Notes: generated by a model from the letters alone, not told the origin. Shown: positions 37,632 through 46,328, counted from the first letter of the stretch. The stretch: 64,000 bases of DNA from Clostridiales bacterium (GCA_018365455.1 JAGZJZ010000033.1:1-64000); one strand, 5' to 3'. Program-made: numbers and translations.

Positions 37632-38399
37632 CTATTTAATACAAATAATAATGGTAGAAATATTATCTTTTTCCATACGCTGTTTATTAAGCTCCACTAA
37701 CTCAACCGCCTTTTTCCGGATGGTTTCCTCATCCTTCAGTTTTCCAGGATATAGCGCTCCGTGAATCTCATTTTCTGAAATCTCGTGACGAAATCCATCT
37801 GAACACAGCATATACGTACAGTTTCGTTCAGGCTTCCCTGACAGGAACTGGGGATTGATTTTGCCTCCTGCACCCAGGCATTGAAGTAAGATATTGCGTC
37901 TGTGGTCATTTTCCGCCTCCTGTCTCGTCAGTCTGCCATTTTTTACTTCTCGCTCCACAAAGGTATGGTCTTCCGTCAGCTGAGAGACCCGGTGCTTAAT
38001 CCGGTATACCCTGCTGTCTCCAATATGTCCAATAATAAAAACCTCTGTTCCAACCATCAAAAACGCTGTTAAAGTCGTTCCCAGTTCAATTTTATTCCGG
38101 CTTCCATAACTATATATTCTTACATTGATTACCTCAAATAGTTCCTTCATGCTCTCCACGGTACTTTGGACTGAAAAATGATTCAACAAATGAGGAAATG
38201 TCTCAGAAAACCATCCTGAACATCCCTCTATTGCCGAGGCACTCGCCACTTCCCCCTTTTTCAATCCCCCCATACCGTCACATAACACAGCAAACAATAC
38301 TTTTCCAAGGGGTGTATCTGCCTCTTTGATAAGAAGGCTGTCCTGATTTACTTTTTTGGAAATGCCAATGTCAGAATAGTATGTTGATAATATTTTCAT
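37632..38399 (-). CDS. PP2C-family Ser/Thr phosphatase
   Basis: 255 residues. The metal-binding motifs are all visible: D20 in VNQDS, D41/G42 in CDGMGG, GHIGDSRVYRI, and LCSDGF near residue 200, with EDHTFV between. It should remove phosphate from proteins modified by the adjacent kinase. Its start overlaps the end of the GRAM-like protein gene (ATGA), indicating coupled translation. It is soluble, with no membrane span. Confidence 0.94.
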   Translation of the reverse strand: MKILSTYYSDIGISKKVNQDSLLIKEADTPLGKVLFAVLCDGMGGLKKGEVASASAIEGCSGWFSETFPHLLNHFSVQSTVESMKELFEVINVRIYSYGSRNKIELGTTLTAFLMVGTEVFIIGHIGDSRVYRIKHRVSQLTEDHTFVEREVKNGRLTRQEAENDHRRNILLQCLGAGGKINPQFLSGKPERNCTYMLCSDGFRHEISENEIHGALYPGKLKDEETIRKKAVELVELNKQRMEKDNISTIIICIK

Positions 38400-38926
38400 A
38401 CGATATCTCCATTACAATTTTTAAGATTCCCTTCACCATTTATCTGCTCATTAAGTTTACTGATCCATTTTTTTCTTTCATTGACTACAAATGCTTCCAA
38501 CCGCCCATCTATACATAAGATTTCTATTGATTTCATTTTATGGGATCTAGAAACCATTCTTATATCTGCGTAGGGAATTATAATTTCTTTCGTGGTTTTA
38601 TTATATTTATGTGCCACAAAATACAGATCACTTTCGGTAAGAAACAACCATCCCCCTAAGCTGTTTTTTCCCTCCCAGTAATTTGCATTGCCTTCAAAAA
38701 AGATATCATGCTCCTCTGCTAACTTAGCCCGAAATATATTCATCTTTTTCGAAATATACATTACAAACAGCGTCATCAGTATGCCGAATAAAATTCCTGC
38801 ACTTATACCTAATACGAAGGCTTTAAGGATGTCTCCATATATAAGTGCGCATACCACACTAAAAGATATACCAAACAAAAAAGCTGATATTAAAAAATTC
38901 TTTAAATAACTATTTTTTGCTCTCAT
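38396..38926 (-). CDS. membrane protein with GRAM/PH-like cytoplasmic domain
   Basis: 176 residues from the ATG at 38926, which has AAAGGGAAG upstream; any longer reading would translate the repeat element at 38972-39133. Two membrane helices (about 8-55) precede a PH/GRAM-like domain with the pattern FEGNANYWEGKNSLGGWLFLTESDLYF-type strands and IIPYADIRMVSR. Such domains bind lipid or protein at the membrane. The gene is coupled to the PP2C gene. Its task in the locus is unknown. Confidence 0.75.
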   Translation of the reverse strand: MRAKNSYLKNFLISAFLFGISFSVVCALIYGDILKAFVLGISAGILFGILMTLFVMYISKKMNIFRAKLAEEHDIFFEGNANYWEGKNSLGGWLFLTESDLYFVAHKYNKTTKEIIIPYADIRMVSRSHKMKSIEILCIDGRLEAFVVNERKKWISKLNEQINGEGNLKNCNGDIV

Positions 38927-38971
38927 TATGTACTTCCCTTTCACATATTCCTGACAGGCCTTATTTATACA

Positions 38972-39133
38972 AGAGCGTGTTTTAAAATTGCTTTCTGACA
39001 GCTGTACGTCACAGTTTGTGGGAGATTTGTCCCGAATGAAGGGCGCATAGCGGGCTATGTAACCTGAATTCGGGGCAAATATGTCGCAAAGTGGGGCGTG
39101 CAGATGGCGGGAATGAATTTTCAAACACGCTCT
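38972..39133. repeat. 162-bp MITE-like palindromic element
   Basis: The ends AGAGCGTGTTTTAAAATT and its near complement at 39116-39133 are inverted. The interior is also imperfectly self-complementary: GTCCCGAAT pairs with ATTCGGGGC, and GCATAGC with GCTATGT at the centre. The whole unit can fold into one long hairpin. No reading frame is conserved in it. Related ends or short copies occur at 5296-5355, 3288 and 37603. No target duplication is clear. Confidence 0.8.
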
Positions 39134-39182
39134 AGAGCGGTAAGCTGCCGTTTTGCAACATACAGATGGATAAAATGAATGA

Positions 39183-39512
39183 TCAAATACTATCCGGGGT
39201 GCCTGGCTCCTCTTCAAACTTCAATTGCAATTTTGGATATCTCACCTGTTGTATATTTTCCATGTATACCTTACAATAAGCTTCTTCCGATTCATCCCGA
39301 TACCCTTCAAAACAAATATCCTTAATGTCTTCTTCATTAAAAAAATACATCTGCTGATCTGTTTGCCCCACCGGATATACACATGCCGCATAATCAAAAT
39401 AGCCGATTGTCCCTTCATTGTTATACAATGGAACTCGATTTATAATCATTAATTTCTGCTTTCCTTGTTTTAGTATCACTACGCTTCCTATCGGCAATAT
39501 TTTTTCCATCAT
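39183..39512 (-). CDS. DUF4176-family protein (type VII effector partner), copy 2
   Basis: 109 residues starting MMEKILPIGSVVILKQGKQKLMI; the LPIGSVV(V/L)L..G...MI opening, a YDYA-type segment (FDYAACVYPVG) and FNEEDI are DUF4176 hallmarks. These small proteins are usually encoded beside type VII (LXG-type) substrates and probably aid their stability or export. It follows the glycine-rich candidate substrate by 24 bp and is paralogous to the protein at 40624-40941. Confidence 0.85.
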   Translation of the reverse strand: MMEKILPIGSVVILKQGKQKLMIINRVPLYNNEGTIGYFDYAACVYPVGQTDQQMYFFNEEDIKDICFEGYRDESEEAYCKVYMENIQQVRYPKLQLKFEEEPGTPDSI

Positions 39513-39536
39513 GTTTGTCTTCCTTTCCTAATCAAA

Positions 39537-40520
39537 TTATCCAAATAATGCGCCAAGAGACTGGAATGGACTGCATATTGCATTACCAATATCACTAAAG
39601 GCATCCCCTATTCCCGACACAACATCATTAACCTTATCTGCTACATAATCTGTGGCTTTCTGAACACCGGATACTACATCATCCCAGTTATCATATACAT
39701 AATCAAACACCATATTGCCAACAGTTGTAATTGCTGCTCCGGCAACAAATCCTATTGCTGCACCAGCCACTGTACCTGCTCCCGGAATTACTGAGCCTAC
39801 AACCGCCCCTATTTTCGCACCAGCCGCTCCACCGGCAAGTCCAATTCCTACGTGAGCCCCCGTCTTAACAAAAGCATCCTGGGTACTTTCCCCGCTAAAT
39901 TTCATTGCTGCAAAATCTATTATAGCGCCTATAATTGGCAAACCGTATTTCGCACCAGCCTTTAATGCATTTCCGCCTTTAACCATAGCTGCTGTCGTTT
40001 CTGCCACATTAGGATTGATAATTACAAATGCATTTTCACCGGAGCTTCGGGCAACTGAAGTTAAAATATTAATTTCCCCAGCAAACCTGCCCAAAAAGGC
40101 GCCACTGCTTTTTAAAAAGGAACCAGCTACATCTGATCCAAGATTTGACTTAAAATCATTCCAAAAATCTGCCTTATCCCCTTCCTGGGACTCCATACTT
40201 ATATTCGAAGCTGGCAAAGCATCCGGTATCACTTTTAAATTATTTTTACTTCCAGATATTTCTTTTTCCGTCTGCTCATACAGCTTGACAATTTCTGACA
40301 AACCGCCTCCAAGAGTTTTCACATGATTAAACGAACGCTGAGTCTCATCATTTATTTGTTGTAAAGTACGTTTTATATTGTAGGAATAAGAATTCTTCAA
40401 ATATAAATTACCTTTTACTTCGGAAATGCCTGTTTTTATATCGTTTAAATCTCTTTCTAATTTCTGAAATGACGAAATCTGTAATTTTAGTTTTAGTGGC
40501 ATAACTTCCAGTTCTCCCAT
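39537..40520 (-). CDS. candidate type VII secretion substrate with glycine-zipper C-terminus
   Basis: 327 residues from the ATG at 40520 (AGGAG upstream). The first 95 residues are helical and WXG100/LXG-like, with a secretion-type motif Y81-x3-E85 (YEQTE). A C-terminal hydrophobic block (about 200-295) is full of small residues (GIGLAGGAAGAKIGAVVGSVIP, then GAGTVAGAAIGFVAG), like membrane-inserting glycine zippers. It may be a membrane-active toxin or a channel-forming protein. No separate immunity gene is obvious, except possibly the DUF4176 protein next to it. Function is inference. Confidence 0.7.
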   Translation of the reverse strand: MGELEVMPLKLKLQISSFQKLERDLNDIKTGISEVKGNLYLKNSYSYNIKRTLQQINDETQRSFNHVKTLGGGLSEIVKLYEQTEKEISGSKNNLKVIPDALPASNISMESQEGDKADFWNDFKSNLGSDVAGSFLKSSGAFLGRFAGEINILTSVARSSGENAFVIINPNVAETTAAMVKGGNALKAGAKYGLPIIGAIIDFAAMKFSGESTQDAFVKTGAHVGIGLAGGAAGAKIGAVVGSVIPGAGTVAGAAIGFVAGAAITTVGNMVFDYVYDNWDDVVSGVQKATDYVADKVNDVVSGIGDAFSDIGNAICSPFQSLGALFG

Positions 40521-40623
40521 AACAATTCTCTCCTTCTTTCTTTGAATAGCTTTAAATGTACACAAAATCCAGCAAATGCAGTTGCACTTGCTGAATTCTT
40601 AAACTAATATTATAGGTTCAAAG

Positions 40624-40941
40624 CTATTCATAAGCATTCTCACTCATATTTCCAATTTTCTCGCCCAGTGGATTATCCTTGACCTTGTCCAGAATATAAG
40701 CCCGAAATTTAAACTCTTCTTCATCTTGCATTCCCATATAGAAAACTTTATCTATATCTTCATTATTAAATAAAAAAGTTCTTTCCAGATCCAATATACC
40801 TTCCGGATAGAGACAACCACAATAATCATATAATTTACGTTCTCCTTCATCTGTACGCATTTGAATACGTCCACAAATCATAAGCCTTTTTGATGCCTCT
40901 TTTAATAGTACTACTGAGCCAATCGGCAAAAAATTTTTCAT
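40624..40941 (-). CDS. DUF4176-family protein (type VII effector partner), copy 1
   Basis: 105 residues starting MKNFLPIGSVVLLKEASKRLMICGR, with YDYCGCLYPEG and FNNEDIDKVFYMGMQDEEE, so it is a clear paralogue of the protein at 39183-39512. It lies 25 bp downstream of the glycine-rich repeat substrate. Each of the two large candidate substrates thus has its own DUF4176 partner. Confidence 0.85.
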   Translation of the reverse strand: MKNFLPIGSVVLLKEASKRLMICGRIQMRTDEGERKLYDYCGCLYPEGILDLERTFLFNNEDIDKVFYMGMQDEEEFKFRAYILDKVKDNPLGEKIGNMSENAYE

Positions 40942-40966
40942 CTGATTATCTCCTCAAATTTATATT

Positions 40967-42211
40967 TTAATTCCATGGGAAAATATGTAACTCGCCCAGG
41001 TTAAATTCAGGCAATTCAAAATTTGTATAGTCAATAGATAAATCTACCCCAACGCCTACTCCTGCTCCTATACCACCGCCAATTTTAATGTTCTTGTTGG
41101 TGTAAGAGTTATTTACGCCAAATTCTCCTCCAAATAAACCACCGGAAAGGTTCATGTCCATTTCTATTCCAAATATCTCCAGACCACCCTTAACTTCTCC
41201 ATGAAATATATATTTTTCGCCCCCAAACGCTGCAACAGCGCCATATACATCCTTTCCATCTGCGTCAGTACCAATATATCCTGCACCGAATCCAGCTTTA
41301 CCATTAAAGTAGCCAATGCTCCCTTGCGCAGAACCGTGAATATTATTTTTATCAGTCCCTAACGTTGTATTTCCCTCTGCCTTAATACCATGAGCCGTTC
41401 CTTCTGCAAGGGCATATATTCCCGGATCCAGTTTTCCATCCCTTAACAGTTGACTCCCTGCTCTTGCTTCAACAGCTCCCGTCAAAACGGAAAGAATACC
41501 AGTTCCTTTGAGATAGTCACCAATACTACCACTTAACTGATCTTCCAATACACTGAATGAAGCATTACCATTTATTCCGGCACCAATATTGCCATTTTTA
41601 ATATCAAAATCTGCAAATGCATTGCCCTTAGCTTCCCCTTTCAAAATGGACACAATATTCTCTACAGCAATATCGCCCCATTCCGCTCTGCTCAGAATAG
41701 ATAATAACGCACCAGATGCAGACATATTACCAACGTCCCACTTATTCCAGTCCACAGACGTTAGCAGCGTACCGTCCTTGCCAAATAAACTGAAGACTTT
41801 TTTATTCTCTCCCAGCTGAAAGAGATCATTTGATCCTAACGTCTCAAATACATTTCGGATCACCCCGTTACTGTCTGCAAAATATTGGAGCAGAGAAGAA
41901 ATGTTTTTAGCCAGCAGAATATTTGCCATGCCACCTCCATATCCTGTAATCTGCTGTTCTGCAGACTTGTATACCACTGCAATATCCGATACTGCTGAGG
42001 ACATTCCTTTCAGATTCCTGCCTTTCTCACTGGTCGTACTTGAAATAGAACGAAGATTTTTTTTGACTCCCGATATAGAAGACGATTTTACGGATAACCT
42101 CGCTGTAATATCTGTAATCTGCATGGATATACTGGCTAACTGCAATGCTACAGAGTTTAGATTCTTCTGTTCTACGAGCAAAGAACTTAATTTGACTTCA
42201 AAGCTGCTCAT
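40967..42211 (-). CDS. candidate type VII secretion substrate with glycine-rich repeat domain
   Basis: 414 residues. The N-terminal 95 residues are helical and end in Y81-x3-E85 (YKSAE), the same place as in the other candidate substrate. From about 205 the sequence is a repetitive glycine/asparagine-rich beta pattern (GNASFSV, GNTTLG, GKAGFGAGYIG, GGLFGGEFGVN, GGGIGAGVGVG), suggesting a beta-rich surface or pore-like structure. No enzyme motif is recognised. No Sec signal is present, which agrees with type VII export. Confidence 0.7.
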   Translation of the reverse strand: MSSFEVKLSSLLVEQKNLNSVALQLASISMQITDITARLSVKSSSISGVKKNLRSISSTTSEKGRNLKGMSSAVSDIAVVYKSAEQQITGYGGGMANILLAKNISSLLQYFADSNGVIRNVFETLGSNDLFQLGENKKVFSLFGKDGTLLTSVDWNKWDVGNMSASGALLSILSRAEWGDIAVENIVSILKGEAKGNAFADFDIKNGNIGAGINGNASFSVLEDQLSGSIGDYLKGTGILSVLTGAVEARAGSQLLRDGKLDPGIYALAEGTAHGIKAEGNTTLGTDKNNIHGSAQGSIGYFNGKAGFGAGYIGTDADGKDVYGAVAAFGGEKYIFHGEVKGGLEIFGIEMDMNLSGGLFGGEFGVNNSYTNKNIKIGGGIGAGVGVGVDLSIDYTNFELPEFNLGELHIFPWN

Positions 42212-42254
42212 ACCCTACTCCTCATTCTTTCACCATTTATTTTTATATCAATTC

Positions 42255-43910
42255 TTATTGAGATATCCGGAATATGAAGATCTCATTTGCCAGAGTAATT
42301 TCATCTGCATTTTTTAAAGCGACTCCCTCTGAATCTATTTTTTTGCCATTGACAAATGTCCCATTAACCGATTCCTTATCCTGAATGGTATATAACCCAT
42401 CCTCCCATAATATAACTGCATGTAATCTGCTGATTACTTTGTTGTCCAGTATTGCATAGTCCACAAGTTCCGGTTTCTTTCCAATAAAAAACTCCGGTTT
42501 TGAGATTTCAATGATCTTCCTTGTCCGTTCCTGCTCCAGCCTTGCCTTCTTTGCATTCCTGGAGAAATTGTCATTCAGAGGATTCTGCAATTCGGTCCTC
42601 TCATCTTCATCTTCATCTTCACTTTGGAATAGCAGCGTCGTACTTTCCTCGTCAACATGCTCAATCTGAATGTTCTCTTTACCGCTTTTTTTCTGTCTGA
42701 TATTATTTTGCTGACCAGTATCTGTTAAATATTCTTTTTCCTGCTTCTTTTCATTTCCGACTTCTGAAACTGCTGCCTGTCCTTTTTGTTTCCTGGGGGA
42801 TCTGTTATCCTTCCAACGAACAATGAGTATATGCATGAGCTTGGCAAATAGTAAAATACAACATACGGCTAATATGTAAACGACTTTTCTGGTCAGCGGC
42901 ATCTTTTTTTCCAGATTTGATCTGGATTTCTCCAGCAGTGATACCTTCTCCTGAATACCATCTACGGTCAATTCCGACTCTTTCATGGCACCCTCCACAG
43001 CCTGGATATTCTGCTGCAGGGTTACCAGGGATTCTCCTTTGTAGTCGCCGCTTTCCTCCAGCTCCCTGCATTTACTCAAAAGCGTCTTCAGATTTTGGAG
43101 CGCCAGTTCCTTCTCCTTACTTCCGTAAACGATTCCATAATTGTCCAGAATTTCTTTAATCTCATCTACCGCAAGAGAATAATAAGCACGTATTTCCTCA
43201 TTGGTATAAGCTGCGTTATTTAACCCCACAAAATAACCATCTGTATCCACAAGTGCGCCTCCTGAATTGCCAGGGGTTACTACTCCCGAATGCTGTATAC
43301 ATACTGCGTCCTTTCGCTTTGAAGAAGCATCCTGTATATAACCGGCATGGATTTCAACATCAGCTTCTGAATACTGTACGGCGTTGCCTGGTACTTCATC
43401 CGGAAATCCCAGTACATAAACAGGATCTCCCGTTTTCAGACTTCCGCTGCTGCCAAGCTTTAATGCATTTTTTTCATTAATAACGCTATCCACACTTAAG
43501 ATACTATAGTCCTGCGCCTGGCTTTCCGTCATCACAACGGCCTCCACATCCACGTCACCTTTAATCATAACGCGAATGCTGTCTGTCAGTTCCTTTACAT
43601 CTGTTTCAATTTCTTTTTCTTTGCAATACGCAGATTTTTCTTTGTTGGAAATATTAACACTATGATAGGTTGTTACTACATAGGTATATCCGCTGCCATT
43701 GCTGATCAGACAGCCGCTGGAACGCTTAAGCATATGAAATCTGCCATTTTTATCAGTAAATCCTGCTTTTATTTCTAAAATCCCGCTTTTGGTTTCACTG
43801 ATTTTATCTACTTCTTTTCCATATACTTTTATGGAAGCAAACCCCAAAAAACCAAAAAATAAAATCATGGTTAACCAAATCGTTTTTTGAAATGACTTAT
43901 TCATTCTCAC
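42255..43910 (-). CDS. transmembrane trypsin-like protease with cytoplasmic FHA domain
   Basis: 551 residues from the GTG at 43910 (GGAGG seven bases upstream; an ATG at 43904 is also possible). An N-terminal hydrophobic segment (about 11-30) is followed by a trypsin-like domain with triad H83 (TTYHS), D134 (AQDYS) and S216 (TPGNSGG). A charged helical region precedes a second span (about 342-365). The inside tail carries EESTTLLF (421-428) and a C-terminal FHA domain (about 470-551) with ISRLHA and SVNGTFVN. So a protease outside is joined to a phospho-threonine reader inside. It may process secreted substrates under kinase control (inference). Confidence 0.9.
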   Translation of the reverse strand: MRMNKSFQKTIWLTMILFFGFLGFASIKVYGKEVDKISETKSGILEIKAGFTDKNGRFHMLKRSSGCLISNGSGYTYVVTTYHSVNISNKEKSAYCKEKEIETDVKELTDSIRVMIKGDVDVEAVVMTESQAQDYSILSVDSVINEKNALKLGSSGSLKTGDPVYVLGFPDEVPGNAVQYSEADVEIHAGYIQDASSKRKDAVCIQHSGVVTPGNSGGALVDTDGYFVGLNNAAYTNEEIRAYYSLAVDEIKEILDNYGIVYGSKEKELALQNLKTLLSKCRELEESGDYKGESLVTLQQNIQAVEGAMKESELTVDGIQEKVSLLEKSRSNLEKKMPLTRKVVYILAVCCILLFAKLMHILIVRWKDNRSPRKQKGQAAVSEVGNEKKQEKEYLTDTGQQNNIRQKKSGKENIQIEHVDEESTTLLFQSEDEDEDERTELQNPLNDNFSRNAKKARLEQERTRKIIEISKPEFFIGKKPELVDYAILDNKVISRLHAVILWEDGLYTIQDKESVNGTFVNGKKIDSEGVALKNADEITLANEIFIFRISQ

Positions 43911-44037
43911 TTTAATACCTCCTGCATACCGCAGACAGATCTGCAGTACTGCTTCAATAGAAAGTTTAAAACGCAAAATGCGTATATATCTGCTTTTGCA
44001 ATATCAAAAACACATATATCTGCACTTAATTCAGAAA

Positions 44038-44080
44038 GTGCAGATAAGAGCACGCCTCCCCGTACTCTTATCTGCTGCAC
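44038..44080 (-). other. intercistronic hairpin downstream of the WXG100 gene cluster
   Basis: A 13-bp stem (GTGCAGATAAGAG at 44038-44050 with CTCTTATCTGCTGCAC at 44065-44080, with a small bulge) lies in the 191-bp gap between the last WXG100 gene and the protease gene. The T run is poor. It probably acts as a partial terminator or message stabiliser, keeping WXG100 expression above downstream genes. Confidence 0.6.
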
Positions 44081-44101
44081 TTCGGTATTTCACTTTTGGA
44101 A

Positions 44102-44419
44102 TTATTGAATAACATCCGAAGAAAGTGAATTTGCTGCGGTCACACTTGCTTCTTCTGCTCTCTCATATTCTTTCGCCATAGCCTGTAAATCGGTGACATG
44201 CTCATTGACCATTCCAATCATTTTGTTAATGTCATCCTGGAGACCCTGGAATTTTTTATTATAAGCTGTGGCTGCATCTCCGCTCCACACATTCCCCGTT
44301 AATCCATTTACTAAACTTGTCATCTGCGAGGTTAGTGATTTTATGGAATTTCCTGTGCTCTGGAATGATGTCGCTGTGCTGGTTAATTTACTGGTAGAGA
44401 CTTTTAATGTACCTGTCAT
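44102..44419 (-). CDS. WXG100-family protein 1
   Basis: 105 residues, two helices around a WSG turn (NVWSGDAATAY, near residue 43-45), with the type VII signal YxxxE in KEYERAEEA near the C-terminus. It is likely a small secreted ESAT-6-like protein or a component of the apparatus. Last of five tandem genes. It precedes an intercistronic hairpin, so its message may be the most stable. Confidence 0.92.
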   Translation of the reverse strand: MTGTLKVSTSKLTSTATSFQSTGNSIKSLTSQMTSLVNGLTGNVWSGDAATAYNKKFQGLQDDINKMIGMVNEHVTDLQAMAKEYERAEEASVTAANSLSSDVIQ

Positions 44420-44493
44420 GTTCGTTTCCTCTCTTTCTGTTCTTTCCTCAATGAAATCTTTCTATCCGATTATTTATCGGATGATTAGAATGA

Positions 44494-44799
44494 TTATTTA
44501 TATGATCGGCTGGATGCCACACTCAAATTGGCTTTTTCTGCACTATTATACTGTTTTACAATCTCCTGAAGGCTTGCAACGTACTTTTCTATCGCCTGAT
44601 AAAAATTATTCATCTGGACAACATCCTGCTGAAATACCTTATGGAAAGCATCATTTGCTTCACCATCCCACATGGAATTAAGAGATGCTTCTTCGGTAAC
44701 CAGACTTTCCACCTTTTGTTTAAAGTCATTGTTGAACTTCATTAATTCAGACGCCTTTGTATTAAGTGTTGATGTTGTTACTGTAATTGATCTTGCCAT
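44494..44799 (-). CDS. WXG100-family protein 2
   Basis: 101 residues. The turn reads MWDGEANDAF, and the C-terminal signal is YNSAE (YxxxE). Length and helix-turn-helix layout fit canonical EsxA-like proteins. Separated from protein 1 by 74 bp that contain a small ATCCGAT/ATCGGAT dyad. Confidence 0.92.
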   Translation of the reverse strand: MARSITVTTSTLNTKASELMKFNNDFKQKVESLVTEEASLNSMWDGEANDAFHKVFQQDVVQMNNFYQAIEKYVASLQEIVKQYNSAEKANLSVASSRSYK

Positions 44800-44877
44800 A
44801 TCTTTTCCTCCTTAAACTTTGCTTTGATCTATATGGATTTTTGAGTAATGCTGTACTAGAACCTGTTTGGAACTCTT

Positions 44878-45192
44878 CTAGTAATTCCTTCTTCTTGCTC
44901 TTTCTAAAGCCCGCATTTCTGCTTCATAGGTTTTCTGTGCAATTTCCCGCAATACATCAGAGGTCTTACTCAGATTTTTTGCGATAGAAGATATATCACC
45001 CTCAACGATCTGCACCTTCTTCATATATGCTGCTGCATTATCCCCTTTCCAGTTATAGGATAAATTACTTCTGGTGTTTACCAGATCATTCTCAGCAATT
45101 CGTTCCAGCTTCCCCGAAAGAGATTCCAGCTTATCAGCCTGCTTAATTGTGTTTTTAAAATCCATCCTTATGGAATATTCTGATCTTGCCAT
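44878..45192 (-). CDS. WXG100-like protein 3
   Basis: 104 residues with a WKG turn (LSYNWKGDNAAAYM). The C-terminus is basic (ERARRRNY), and the usual YxxxE is imperfect (TYEAEM), so it may be a partner rather than a signal-bearing substrate. Fifteen bases separate its start from the end of the next gene upstream. Confidence 0.88.
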   Translation of the reverse strand: MARSEYSIRMDFKNTIKQADKLESLSGKLERIAENDLVNTRSNLSYNWKGDNAAAYMKKVQIVEGDISSIAKNLSKTSDVLREIAQKTYEAEMRALERARRRNY

Positions 45193-45206
45193 TACGGACT
45201 CCTTTG

Positions 45207-45527
45207 CTAAGAAATAATGTCAGTTGGCAGAACTCTTGACAGCTCATTTGCTTTTTCTTCGGCTTCATCATATAAGTTTGCCATATTCAGTAAATCTGTC
45301 GGATGCTCTTTTAAGCGTTTCAAAATAGTTACTACATCAGACTTTACTTCCTTTAAATAACTCTGATGCATATTACTGGCATCTCCCTCCCAATAATTTT
45401 TTGAATTGGTAATAATCGTTTCGATTTTATTCCAATTGGACTCCAGAGAACTAACTTCATCTGTGATTTCCTTCGCCTTCGCCTTCAGTATCTCCGGAGT
45501 AACTCTTAATGTAAATGTAGCTGACAT
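45207..45527 (-). CDS. WXG100-like protein 4
   Basis: 106 residues. The turn is NYWEGDASNMH, and the C-terminal signal is YDEAE (YxxxE). Strong AGGAGG site upstream. Helical throughout. Part of the five-gene tandem set. Confidence 0.9.
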   Translation of the reverse strand: MSATFTLRVTPEILKAKAKEITDEVSSLESNWNKIETIITNSKNYWEGDASNMHQSYLKEVKSDVVTILKRLKEHPTDLLNMANLYDEAEEKANELSRVLPTDIIS

Positions 45528-45536
45528 GGTTTCCTC

Positions 45537-45836
45537 CTACACTTGAATTCCTGTAATCAACTGGGATATCCGGTTCTCACAAGTATCATACTTACTCTTT
45601 GCCGTAGTTTCATATTTATAGATTTTGTCCAGGTTATCCAGCAGCGTTCTTAAAGCATCCATATCATTTTGAAATACCTGTTTAAATGCCTCGCTGCTTG
45701 GACCATCCCACATTTTATCCAGTTGAGAGACACTTTCTATCATTTTCGACATCTCTGACCTCATTTTTGTAATACTATCTGAAATCTGATCAGAATCATT
45801 CTTTAGCCGGTTTGTGTTAACCCTTATTTTATCCAT
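45537..45836 (-). CDS. WXG100-family protein 5
   Basis: 99 residues from the ATG at 45836; a GTG at 45851 would overlap the GGGGA ribosome binding site. The turn is KMWDGPSSEAF, and the C-terminal signal is YDTCE (YxxxE). First WXG100 gene of the tandem set, close to the helical protein gene upstream. Confidence 0.9.
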   Translation of the reverse strand: MDKIRVNTNRLKNDSDQISDSITKMRSEMSKMIESVSQLDKMWDGPSSEAFKQVFQNDMDALRTLLDNLDKIYKYETTAKSKYDTCENRISQLITGIQV

Positions 45837-45875
45837 CCTGAATATACCCACTCCCCTTTCCCTGCTTATTATGAA

Positions 45876-46232
45876 TTAAAAGTATTGAGAAATTAATCGC
45901 TGTATATTTCCTAAATCCTTTAGCGAAACAGATTCCTCAAATCTTGGGATATCGTCTGAAGTATCCAGTATCTCTTCTTCGGTATTTTCATACTGATTTT
46001 TAATGTTGTCCAGGACTCTGTGTAACTTCGCCAGAGAATCACATTTACGATGAAATACCGTTTCCTGCACTTCCAGCCTGTCTGCAATCTTCCGTATACC
46101 TGTATGCTCAGAATTTTTCATACAGTTGCGAAGCTCCTGCAATTCCCGCAAATCTTTTCGTAAGGATTTTTCGATAATTTTCAACGACTCTATTATGTAT
46201 TGTAACTTGGAAAAAGAAACTTCAACCTGCAT
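45876..46232 (-). CDS. helical protein of the type VII locus, no WXG motif
   Basis: 118 residues, mostly charged amphipathic helix. It has a YxxxE-type sequence (QYENTEEE), like its WXG100 neighbours, but lacks the WxG turn. It could be a partner that pairs with WXG proteins or substrates. No family is recognised. Confidence 0.7.
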   Translation of the reverse strand: MQVEVSFSKLQYIIESLKIIEKSLRKDLRELQELRNCMKNSEHTGIRKIADRLEVQETVFHRKCDSLAKLHRVLDNIKNQYENTEEEILDTSDDIPRFEESVSLKDLGNIQRLISQYF

Positions 46233-46328
46233 ATATCCTCAACCCTTCTCGCCCGAGTATAACAAATACAGCGCCGGTAAAGTTATTTTTTCCGTAAACG
46301 GCACATTCATCTGCCCAGAATGCACATT

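Noticed and set aside
38927..39217. N-terminal extension of the GRAM-like protein
   Set aside because: The upstream frame simply translates the 162-bp repeat; a good ribosome binding site serves the ATG at 38926.
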